From Clostridia bacterium (GTDB lineage Bacteria; Bacillota; Clostridia; TANB77; CAG-508), in the NCBI GenBank assembly GCA_900754085.1, contig CAAEBO010000043.1:1-19881 (forward strand): a stretch of 19,881 nt of DNA, read 5' to 3'. The notes under the pieces were generated by a model, which saw only the letters and a program-made list of their open reading frames with translations, had not been told where the DNA came from and searched no databases. A program made the translations under genes and the position numbers. Below are positions 14,144-19,881 of this stretch, one piece after another; position 1 is the first letter of the stretch, and each line of letters opens with the position of its first letter.

Positions 14144-14806
14144 TTATATAACCTCTTTATTTTCTTCTTCTTCATTTACTATTTCTAAACTGCTTATAGA
14201 TACTTCATATGCTGTTCTTGTTTGTGTAGTTCCATCTTCAAATTTCTTCTCATAATTTCTTGATTGAACTCTACCTGCTATTTTTACTTTTGTTCCAACT
14301 TCTATATTTTGGCAAAATCTTGCATTTCTTCCCCATGCAATTGCAGGTATATAATCTGATTTATTATATGCTCTATTTACTGCTAATAAAATATCTGATA
14401 TTTCTCTTCCAAATGGTGTTTGACGATATATTGGCTTTTTGCAAATGTATCCAACTAAAGTAACTTCGTTTGAAACCTTTTCTGTAGGATTTTCTTCTTC
14501 TTCAGTTAAATATTTAATGTCCTTTGCAAAAACTGTTAATATTAGTCTGTTCTTTTCGTTTTCATAGCTATTATATGATCTAAATTGCCCTTCTATCGCT
14601 ACGCGATCCCCTATTTCTAATTCTTTTTCTAATATTAGTCTTTCTGAAATTGTTATTGGAATAATATCTGCATTTCCACTTAAACGTGCTACTTCTAAGT
14701 CAAATATGTAAAAACTTTCTCCATAAATTTCATGACTAAATCTTTTTTCGCTAGTAACTTTTCCAACCAATACTAAATGGTTATTTTCTAAATAATTCGT
14801 ATTCAA
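14144..14806 (-). CDS. ssb: Tandem OB-fold single-strand DNA-binding protein
   Basis: The 220 residues hold two SSB-like OB folds: about 8-98 (HLVLVGKVTSEKRF...VAIEGQFRSYNS) and about 113-212 (NEVTLVGYICKKPIYRQTPFGREI...IPAIAWGRNARF...KVKIAGRVQSRNY). The second has the IPAIAWG and GRVQSR signatures of bacterial SSB. The first is diverged, lacking the tryptophan. The tail ENKEVI lacks the DDDIPF-type end used by replication SSB to recruit partners, so this is probably an accessory SSB. The start is TTG at 14806, GGAGG 7 bases upstream; no ATG is nearby. It has its own promoter (14890-14918) and terminator, so it is monocistronic. The main SSB of the genome may lie elsewhere. Confidence 0.85.
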   Translation of the reverse strand: MNTNYLENNHLVLVGKVTSEKRFSHEIYGESFYIFDLEVARLSGNADIIPITISERLILEKELEIGDRVAIEGQFRSYNSYENEKNRLILTVFAKDIKYLTEEEENPTEKVSNEVTLVGYICKKPIYRQTPFGREISDILLAVNRAYNKSDYIPAIAWGRNARFCQNIEVGTKVKIAGRVQSRNYEKKFEDGTTQTRTAYEVSISSLEIVNEEEENKEVI

Positions 14807-14889
14807 TTTTTTTCCTCCTATATTAAATTATATTTTATCTATCGTTTCCCTTTTATGTCTTTTCCTTATTTGAATATTCCGATATACCT

Positions 14890-14918
14890 ATTATACTATA
14901 TTTTTTTGGGTTTGTCTA
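14890..14918 (-). promoter_or_regulatory. Promoter of the ssb-like gene
   Basis: On the minus strand TAGACA (14913-14918), 17 bases, then TATAAT (14890-14895). The leader to the TTG start is about 75-80 bases. Confidence 0.82.
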
Positions 14919-14957
14919 CATAAAAAGTTATTTTTTGGATATTTATGTTTATCTGTA

Positions 14958-15116
14958 TCATTTTATAATATTTTCACTTATATTATTTACTACTATGTTA
15001 GATGTTGGAATTACATCCTTATATTCATATGTAGATGCTACAAAATACAGTACTACAACGGTAAACACAGTTACTGTATATGCAATTATTTTTTCCTTAT
15101 TTATTACATAAAACAT
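14958..15116 (-). CDS. Small single-span membrane protein, 52 aa
   Basis: A 52-codon frame begins at ATG 15116 with GGAGG exactly 7 bases upstream and ends with TGA at 14958-14960. After the short charged start MFYVINKEK there is one hydrophobic helix (IIAYTVTVFTVVVLYFVAS), then a 24-residue tail. The charge pattern places the tail outside. I do not recognise the family. It is upstream of, and in the same direction as, the ssb-like gene, but that gene has its own promoter in between. It is divergent from the Cys-rich gene at 15253. The ribosome binding site and clean TM make it a real gene more likely than not. Confidence 0.68.
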   Translation of the reverse strand: MFYVINKEKIIAYTVTVFTVVVLYFVASTYEYKDVIPTSNIVVNNISENIIK

Positions 15117-15252
15117 AATTAATCCTCCTTTTGTTTTTATAATTTATATGTTTAAATATATTTTTTATGCCTATTTATATTGTTATTATTCAACTTTTTC
15201 AGTACATTTACATAATATATATTATAAATAATTATAGAAAGGATGAATAATT

Positions 15253-15678
15253 ATGGATTATGATAAAAACATTTGCCCAATTATAAATGTAGAAGGTGTT
15301 ATAGAAAATGGAAAACAATATGATATAGAAATCAACTTACCTGAAGACAATAGAAATGTAATCTTTGGAATAGTAAAAGATTGCTATAAAGATCCTGTTC
15401 AAAATGCTGTTGTTAAATTAATTGAAGTAGTTTATGAAAATGGCCATGAAGAAAAACGACCTGTTTCTCATACTTTTACAGATTGCGATGGAGAATTTGT
15501 ATTTGGACCATTATGTCACAATAAAATGTATGAAATACAATTATGGGTAGATAATGTAAAACATGTAAAAATATGTGCTAAATGTGACCCTCGTGATGGA
15601 GACTGTTTAAAAGGTGTAGATATGGACTGTTGTAAGGAATTACCTCCTGTTTGCTGTCCTAATAAATGTGAAAAATAA
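15253..15678 (+). CDS. Cysteine-rich protein with a carboxypeptidase-regulatory-like fold
   Basis: This 141-residue protein has no signal peptide. Residues about 36-100 (NVIFGIVKDCYKDPVQNAVV, then HTFTDCDGEFVFGPL) fit the carboxypeptidase regulatory-like / CnaB beta-sandwich pattern of G-xVxDxxxxPVxxAxVxLxxxxxxxx...T-D-xxGxFxF. The domain and tail hold 12 cysteines (8, 44, 78, 88, 108, 111, 118, 126, 127, 134, 135, 139). The tail includes CC pairs and CxxC-like spacing, suggesting metal binding or disulfide cross-links. ATG at 15253 has AAAGGA 9 bases upstream. It is monocistronic and ends at the palindrome at 15715-15746. Small Cys-rich proteins of this kind in Clostridia may be spore or envelope components, but that is a guess; no function is assigned. 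Confidence 0.7.
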   Translation: MDYDKNICPIINVEGVIENGKQYDIEINLPEDNRNVIFGIVKDCYKDPVQNAVVKLIEVVYENGHEEKRPVSHTFTDCDGEFVFGPLCHNKMYEIQLWVDNVKHVKICAKCDPRDGDCLKGVDMDCCKELPPVCCPNKCEK

Positions 15679-15714
15679 AAAAGACTTTAGCTAATATAAA
15701 AATTACTTTTATCA

Positions 15715-15746
15715 AAAAATGGGAATGTTATAACATTCCCATTTTT
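15715..15746. terminator. Bidirectional terminator shared by convergent genes
   Basis: A perfect 32-base palindrome (16-bp arms) with A and T runs at both ends lies between the Cys-rich gene (plus) and the 45-aa gene (minus). The TAA stop of the minus-strand gene lies inside it at 15728-15730. Confidence 0.88.
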
Positions 15747-15865
15747 CTTGCAAATTGTTTACCTTTTTTTATCATTTTCTTTTTTGAATTTTCATTATCT
15801 TGCATTATATACATAACACCTGCTGAAATTAATGTTCCAACAAGCATACCTTTCATAAATTTCAT
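15728..15865 (-). CDS. Small membrane-anchored protein, 45 aa
   Basis: From ATG 15865, GAGGG is 6 bases upstream. The protein begins MKFMKGMLVGTLISAG, with one short glycine-rich hydrophobic helix (about 7-20). A basic tail follows (SKKKMIKKGKQFARKM), typical of small YtxH-like anchored proteins. The stop lies inside the palindromic terminator. It starts 25 bases below the second TSUP gene with no terminator between, so it is the last gene of the ruvA-rarA-TSUP operon. The family is not recognised. Confidence 0.72.
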   Translation of the reverse strand: MKFMKGMLVGTLISAGVMYIMQDNENSKKKMIKKGKQFARKMGML

Positions 15866-15890
15866 ATATATCCCTCTTTTCGATTATATT

Positions 15891-16289
15891 TTACTTAATA
15901 TTATTATTGCTTGTTTTTTTGCTAATATACAATTTTATAAAGGAATATATTTCATGTATAGTAATAATCATTAGAAAAAGTCCAAAATATTTTCTTAAGC
16001 TTTGAGCATTTAATTTATTAGAAATTATAGCTCCTATTACTGCTCCCAAAGCTCCCACTATACCTACTATTATTCCAGTTTTTACATCTAGTAATTTTTG
16101 CTTTTTATTAATGTAAGTAGCTATAATTGCAGTTGGAATAAAAAAAATCAAATTTGTTGCTTGTGCAATATGTTGGTCAATATTTAAAAATATTGTAAAA
16201 ATTAGAATTAGTATAGTTCCTCCTCCCATACCTAATCCACTTACAATTCCCGAAACAATACTTGTTAAAAATTCTATAATATATATCAC
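15891..16289 (-). CDS. Half-size TauE/SafE (TSUP) permease, second partner
   Basis: This 132-residue protein has four membrane segments. The N-terminal repeat motif is TSIVSGIVSGLGMGGGTILI, then ATNLIFFIPTAIIATYI. Full TSUP transporters are about 250 residues with two such halves; this is one half. It follows the other half at 16291-16635, so the two probably form a heterodimer. Its GTG start (16289) is one base after the stop of the first partner and has no separate ribosome binding site, so translation is likely coupled. TSUP carriers move sulfur or organic anions; the substrate here is unknown. Confidence 0.8.
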   Translation of the reverse strand: MIYIIEFLTSIVSGIVSGLGMGGGTILILIFTIFLNIDQHIAQATNLIFFIPTAIIATYINKKQKLLDVKTGIIVGIVGALGAVIGAIISNKLNAQSLRKYFGLFLMIITIHEIYSFIKLYISKKTSNNNIK

Positions 16290-16290
16290 C

Positions 16291-16635
16291 TTAAAACAGT
16301 AATTTGATAGTAGAATATGTTAAAAATATAATAAACATAAGCTTTAAAATTTTAGGAGTCATTTTGCTTAATAATTTTGCGCCTATTATTCCTCCAATTA
16401 TTCCACCTATTGCACATTTTAATGCCAAATTCCAATTTATATTGTCAAATTTAATATAAAATATACTACTTGCTATAACCATTGGCAATATTGCAAAAAT
16501 TGAAGTTGCACGTGCTTTTTCTTCTGCCATTTTCATTATATACACATATGCTGGCACTAATATTAGACCTCCACCAGATGCAAATAAACCACTTATTATA
16601 CCTGCTATAAATCCAATTACTATTTTTACTATCAT
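16291..16635 (-). CDS. Half-size TauE/SafE (TSUP) permease, first partner
   Basis: This 114-residue membrane protein has the motif GFIAGIISGLFASGGGLILVP at its N-terminus, then ARATSIFAILPMVIASSIFY, and four membrane helices. It is half the usual TSUP length and is likely to pair with the next gene. ATG at 16635 has only a weak GGA upstream. A 12-bp AT-only hairpin (16636-16647 with 16657-16668) lies between rarA and this start and could block or expose it. It is part of the ruvA-rarA operon by spacing; no functional link is obvious. Confidence 0.8.
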   Translation of the reverse strand: MIVKIVIGFIAGIISGLFASGGGLILVPAYVYIMKMAEEKARATSIFAILPMVIASSIFYIKFDNINWNLALKCAIGGIIGGIIGAKLLSKMTPKILKLMFIIFLTYSTIKLLF

Positions 16636-16663
16636 AATAATATTTTTCCATTTTTAAAAAATA

Positions 16664-17905
16664 TTATTCTATATTTTCATCTTTTATATAATATTTAACT
16701 CCCAACATTTTGTCTGGTAAATATTGTTGCTCTACATAATGACCCGGAAAATCGTGTGGATATAAATATCCTTCGTGATATCCTAATGCTTCCATTCCCT
16801 CCACTGGTGCATTTCTAATATGCATTGGTATTTCTCCAGTTTCTTTATTTTGTACATCTTCTATTGCTTTATTTATTGCTAAATAAGACGCGTTTGACTT
16901 TTTAGAAGTAGCAACATATACAGCTGCTTCTGCCAATATTATTCTTGCTTCTGGCATTCCTACCATATGTACCGCCTGCATTGCAGATGTTGCCACAACT
17001 AAGGCATTTGGATTTGCCATTCCTACATCTTCTGCTGCTGCTATAACAATTCTTCTTGCAAGAAATACTGGATCTTCTCCACCATTTAATGCCCTTGCTA
17101 AATAAAACACTGTTGCATCTGGATCTGAACCTCTCATAGATTTTATAAATGCACTTATATTATCATAATGACTATCACCATTTTTATCGAATATAGCTTT
17201 TCTAGATTGGACACTTTCTTTTGCTATTTCATTTGTTATATGAATATATCCATCTGAAGAAATTTCTGTTGTTAAAACAGCAACTTCTAAACCGTTTAGT
17301 GCTGTTCTTACATCTCCATTTGCAACATCTGCTATTTTTTCTATTGTGCTATCTTCTATTTTTATGTCATAGCTTTTTAGTCCATCTTCTCTTTCTAAAG
17401 ACATTTTTAGTACTTTTATTATGTCTTGCTTTGTTAGTGGATTTAATTTAAATACCATAGACCTCGAAATTAAAGCTTTGTTAACTTCAAAATATGGATT
17501 TTCTGTTGTCGCCCCTATTAATATTACTGTACCATCTTCCACATATGGCAATAGTGCATCTTGTTGCAATTTATTAAACCTATGAATTTCGTCTATAAAT
17601 AATATACTTTTGCCTTGAGGGTTTAGCATCATATTTTTTGTTTCTTCTACTACTCTTTTTATGTCCGAAACACCAGATGTAACTGCATTTATTTTGTAAA
17701 ATTTGTATTTAGTTGTTTCACTTATTACTCTTGCAAGTGATGTTTTTCCACACCCTGGTGGTCCGAATAAAATTATACTTGATAATCTATCTGCTTTTAT
17801 TGTTCTATATAATATCTTGTCTTTCCCTAAAATATGTTCTTGTCCTACATATTCATCTAATGTTGTTGGTCGCATTCTATATGCTAAAGGTTTACTTAAG
17901 TCCAT
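16664..17905 (-). CDS. rarA: Replication-associated recombination protein A (AAA+ ATPase)
   Basis: RarA (MgsA) is a clamp-loader-like ATPase that acts at stalled replication forks together with SSB. It has 413 residues with RPTTLDEYVGQEHILG at 12-27, Walker A GPPGCGKT at 48-55, Walker B ILFIDEIHRF at 101-110, sensor I GATTENPYF, and an arginine motif ISRSMVF. The C-terminal tetramerisation domain includes GSDPDATVFYLARALNGGEDP, which is RarA specific. The start is taken as ATG 17905, with AAGGTG 6 bases upstream overlapping the ruvA stop. The frame's GTG at 17914 is less likely. It follows ruvA directly. Confidence 0.96.
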   Translation of the reverse strand: MDLSKPLAYRMRPTTLDEYVGQEHILGKDKILYRTIKADRLSSIILFGPPGCGKTSLARVISETTKYKFYKINAVTSGVSDIKRVVEETKNMMLNPQGKSILFIDEIHRFNKLQQDALLPYVEDGTVILIGATTENPYFEVNKALISRSMVFKLNPLTKQDIIKVLKMSLEREDGLKSYDIKIEDSTIEKIADVANGDVRTALNGLEVAVLTTEISSDGYIHITNEIAKESVQSRKAIFDKNGDSHYDNISAFIKSMRGSDPDATVFYLARALNGGEDPVFLARRIVIAAAEDVGMANPNALVVATSAMQAVHMVGMPEARIILAEAAVYVATSKKSNASYLAINKAIEDVQNKETGEIPMHIRNAPVEGMEALGYHEGYLYPHDFPGHYVEQQYLPDKMLGVKYYIKDENIE

Positions 17906-17915
17906 TTTTTTCACC

Positions 17916-18515
17916 TTACATTCCTAAAAAGCTTAATGCTTTTCTTATTATATCTTCTACAGTTAATGTATTAACTTCTATTTTTGCTAATACACTTTCT
18001 ATTTCTTGTCTTGTATATCCTAGTACTTTTAATGCTTGAACAGCCTCTTCTAATTTGTTATTTTCTACAATGCTTGTTTTTAGTTCTATATTATCTGTTT
18101 GTATTGCCTCTTCTGTTTTTAGTTTGTCTTTTAATTCTAATATTATTCTTTGTGCAGATTTTGGACCTATTCCTGGTATTTTTGTAAGAGTTTTTACATC
18201 ATTAGAAATTACAGCTAATGCGAATTTTGATGGTGTGATTGATGAAAGCATAGATATTGCAGATTTAGCTCCAACTCCACTTACTCCTATTAATAATTCA
18301 AACATTCTTAATTCTTCACTTGTTATAAAACCATATAAACTTATATCATCTTCTTTTACATTCATATGTGTATATATTTTTACATTATTTCCTGTTTCTT
18401 CTAGACTTTGTATCGCAGATTCTGACATAAATATTTTAAAGCCAATTCCATTTACATCTATAACTACATAGTTTAAGTTTTTTACTTCTAAATTTCCCTT
18501 TATGTATGAAAACAT
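17916..18515 (-). CDS. ruvA: Holliday junction DNA helicase subunit RuvA
   Basis: RuvA binds Holliday junctions as a tetramer and guides the RuvB motor. It has 199 residues from ATG 18515 with AAAGGAG 6 bases upstream (the longer frame from 18536 starts before this site). Domain I is MFSYIKGNLE...VNGIGFKI at the N-terminus. Helix-hairpin-helix motifs are LLIGVSGVGAKSA at 74-86 and KIPGIGPKSAQRI at 112-124. The C-terminal domain III, which contacts RuvB, is EEAVQALKVLGYTRQEIE. RuvB usually follows; here rarA does. It is the first gene of the operon. Confidence 0.96.
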   Translation of the reverse strand: MFSYIKGNLEVKNLNYVVIDVNGIGFKIFMSESAIQSLEETGNNVKIYTHMNVKEDDISLYGFITSEELRMFELLIGVSGVGAKSAISMLSSITPSKFALAVISNDVKTLTKIPGIGPKSAQRIILELKDKLKTEEAIQTDNIELKTSIVENNKLEEAVQALKVLGYTRQEIESVLAKIEVNTLTVEDIIRKALSFLGM

Positions 18516-18552
18516 TTTTTTCTCCTTTGCAAACAAATTTTCTTATTTTGCA

Positions 18553-18580
18553 ATTATATCATACTTTTCTTTTTTTGCAA
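18553..18580 (-). promoter_or_regulatory. Promoter of the ruvA operon
   Basis: On the minus strand TTGCAA (18575-18580), 16 bases, then TATAAT (18553-18558), about 37 bases above the ruvA start. Confidence 0.62.
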
Positions 18581-18630
18581 TAAAAATAACTTTTATATTT
18601 ACAAATTCATATAATATGTTAGGTGATTAT

Positions 18631-19521
18631 ATGGTAGACTATTTATATTTAAAAGATTATATTTATACTTTTAAACAAAATTATAACTTTTTAAAAATTT
18701 TTTCTATTGGCAAATCTACTCTAAAAAATGAAATATATTGCATAAAATTTGGTATTGGAAAAAAAGAAGTCTTGTATACTGCTGGTATTCATGCTAATGA
18801 ATGGATTACTTCACTTTTATTAATTAAATTTATACATAATTTGTGCAATGCTTTTGTTTCTAATTCCAAAATTTACGAACATAGTGCAAAATATTTATAC
18901 GAAAATTGTTCTTTGTACATAATTCCTATGATTAACCCTGATGGAATAAATTTAGTTAATAATTTCTACAGTAAAGATTCTAAGGTATATATTTCTGCTT
19001 CTAATATTGCTAAAAATTTTCCTTCTATTTCGTTCCCTTCTGGTTGGAAAGCAAATATTAATGGTGTGGACTTAAACTCTCAATTTCCCGCTGATTGGGA
19101 AACAGGTAAAAAAATTAAATCTAATTTAGGATTTTCTAGTTTTTCTCCAAGGGACTTTGCTGGAACCTCTCCACTCTCTGAATCAGAATCAAAAAGCATA
19201 TATAATTTCATCTTAATAAAAAATTTTTCTCTATGTTTGTGTTTTCACTCACAAGGTGAAGTAATCTATTGGAAATATAAAGACTTTTTGCCAAAAAATT
19301 CTTTAGAGATTGCAAAAGAATTTGCACATGTTAGTGGATATGAACTTGAAGATACTCCATACACTTCATCTTTTGGTGGTTTAAGAGACTGGTTTATTCA
19401 AAACTTTAATAAACCCAGCTTTACTATAGAAGTTGGAAAAGGAACTAATCCTTTACCTTTAAATCAATTTAATAAAATTTATCATGACAATTTAGGTATA
19501 TTAATTTCAGGTTTATTATAG
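18631..19521 (+). CDS. M14C-type peptidase, gamma-D-glutamyl-DAP endopeptidase-like
   Basis: This zinc peptidase is of the ENP1/YqgT group, whose members cut the gamma-D-Glu-DAP bond of peptidoglycan peptides. The 296 residues start at ATG 18631, with AGGTG 5 bases upstream; longer upstream codons have no ribosome site. Zinc ligands are in HANEW (His54, Glu57) and CFHSQGE (His206). The general base is in TIEVGKG (Glu267). NGVDLNSQFPADW and SPRDFAGTSPLSESE match the M14C subfamily, where NGVDLN is not followed by RNF as in digestive carboxypeptidases. No signal peptide or LysM is seen, so it is probably cytosolic, recycling muropeptides. It ends in a strong hairpin. Confidence 0.88.
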   Translation: MVDYLYLKDYIYTFKQNYNFLKIFSIGKSTLKNEIYCIKFGIGKKEVLYTAGIHANEWITSLLLIKFIHNLCNAFVSNSKIYEHSAKYLYENCSLYIIPMINPDGINLVNNFYSKDSKVYISASNIAKNFPSISFPSGWKANINGVDLNSQFPADWETGKKIKSNLGFSSFSPRDFAGTSPLSESESKSIYNFILIKNFSLCLCFHSQGEVIYWKYKDFLPKNSLEIAKEFAHVSGYELEDTPYTSSFGGLRDWFIQNFNKPSFTIEVGKGTNPLPLNQFNKIYHDNLGILISGLL

Positions 19522-19553
19522 CCATGGAAATACTATATTCCATGGCTATTTTT
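19518..19553 (+). terminator. Terminator of the M14 peptidase gene
   Basis: Perfect 12-bp arms (19518-19529 and 19538-19549, containing CCATGG) around an 8-base loop, then a short T run. The TAG stop codon lies in the left arm. It also separates the convergent permease gene. Confidence 0.8.
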
Positions 19554-19579
19554 ATAAAACGTTATATATTTTACTTTTT

Positions 19580-19881
19580 TTATTTTCTGCTATTTAGGAA
19601 AATTTTATACGAAATTTTGTAAGAAACATAATACATAATTATTAAAGATATTAAAAATATTGGAATTCCAAACTTGTTTAAAAAATTGTTAATATCTATT
19701 AAATTAATGTTAAATCCTGTTTTTAATATTACATATACAATTCCAGCTGTTATAATAATTATTAAGAAAATTATTATAAACATTTGAATTCTTCCTTTTT
19801 CTGCTCCCCATTTATATATACTTGGAATTTGTATAGAAATTATAAATGAAATTCCCAATATTCCACCTAAGGTTGATATAA
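19580..19881 (-). CDS. ABC-2-type permease, C-terminal fragment at the window edge
   Basis: The frame is open to the right edge with no start in the window; codons before the TTG at 19858 continue ISTLGG. About 100 residues are seen, with three hydrophobic stretches and the segment IPSIYKWGAEKGR before the second. From memory this resembles PF13346 (ABC2_membrane_5) permeases, which have IPLIYKFGxEKGR there. Such a permease normally needs an ABC ATPase gene next to it, expected just beyond 19881 on the minus strand. Confidence 0.55.
   Translation of the reverse strand, partial: ISTLGGILGISFIISIQIPSIYKWGAEKGRIQMFIIIFLIIIITAGIVYVILKTGFNINLIDINNFLNKFGIPIFLISLIIMYYVSYKISYKIFLNSRK

Noticed and set aside
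16466..16651. 61-codon minus-strand frame starting MEKYYYDSKN
   Set aside because: It overlaps the TSUP half gene in another frame and has no similarity; the TSUP frame has the SGLFASGGG motif.
16636..16668. Terminator between rarA and the TSUP genes
   Set aside because: The hairpin is AT-only and is not followed by a T run in the minus direction, so the operon probably reads through.
1..19881. CRISPR array
   Set aside because: No series of regularly spaced repeats and no cas-like gene was seen.

Overview
The window looks like chromosomal DNA of a very AT-rich Bacillota, most likely an uncultivated gut-type member of class Clostridia. This is inferred from the strong base bias, AGGAGG-type ribosome binding sites about 7 bases before most starts, TTG and GTG starts, normal use of TGA as a stop, and the mix of genes (HU, MurJ/SpoVB-type flippase, RarA, RuvA, LspA, FolC, DapF, an ENP1-type M14 peptidase). 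No species can be named.

Layout, left to right. 1-1202 (-) is folC, cut by the left edge. 1304-2134 (-) is dapF, whose first catalytic cysteine is replaced by serine. 2496-3002 (-) is a small coiled-coil protein resembling the DIP1984 family. 3153-3428 (-) is a tRNA operon read Val-Asp-Phe with a near-consensus promoter and a terminator. 3763-4041 (-) is HU. 4218-5846 (-) is a lipid flippase of the MurJ/SpoVB kind. Then comes the least ordinary part. 6030-8357 (+) is a membrane-anchored TraG/VirD4-like ATPase, convergent with a two-gene operon at 8440-9879 (-) that encodes a tandem-S1 RNA-binding protein and a winged-helix protein resembling the replication-relaxation family. No relaxase, VirB4 or other conjugation gene is visible.

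From 9947 to 14806 (-) lie rluB, rluD, lspA, a large GT-C-like membrane protein and a tandem-OB single-strand DNA-binding protein. Two small proteins not long enough for ordinary ORF cut-offs follow: 14958-15116 (-, 52 aa) and 15728-15865 (-, 45 aa), both with good ribosome binding sites. Between them, 15253-15678 (+) encodes a cysteine-rich protein with a carboxypeptidase-regulatory-like fold. 15728-18515 (-) reads as one operon: ruvA, rarA, two half-size TSUP permeases and the 45-aa protein. 18631-19521 (+) is a cytosolic-looking M14C peptidase, and 19580-19881 (-) is the C-terminal end of an ABC-2-type permease cut by the right edge.

Most genes are housekeeping: translation and rRNA modification (tRNAs, rluB, rluD), envelope (dapF, flippase, lspA, M14C peptidase), recombination (ruvA, rarA, ssb) and folate (folC). 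The best candidate for something undescribed is the coupling-ATPase / winged-helix / S1 trio at 6030-9879, which has parts typical of plasmid mobilisation but sits among core genes with its own promoters and terminators.
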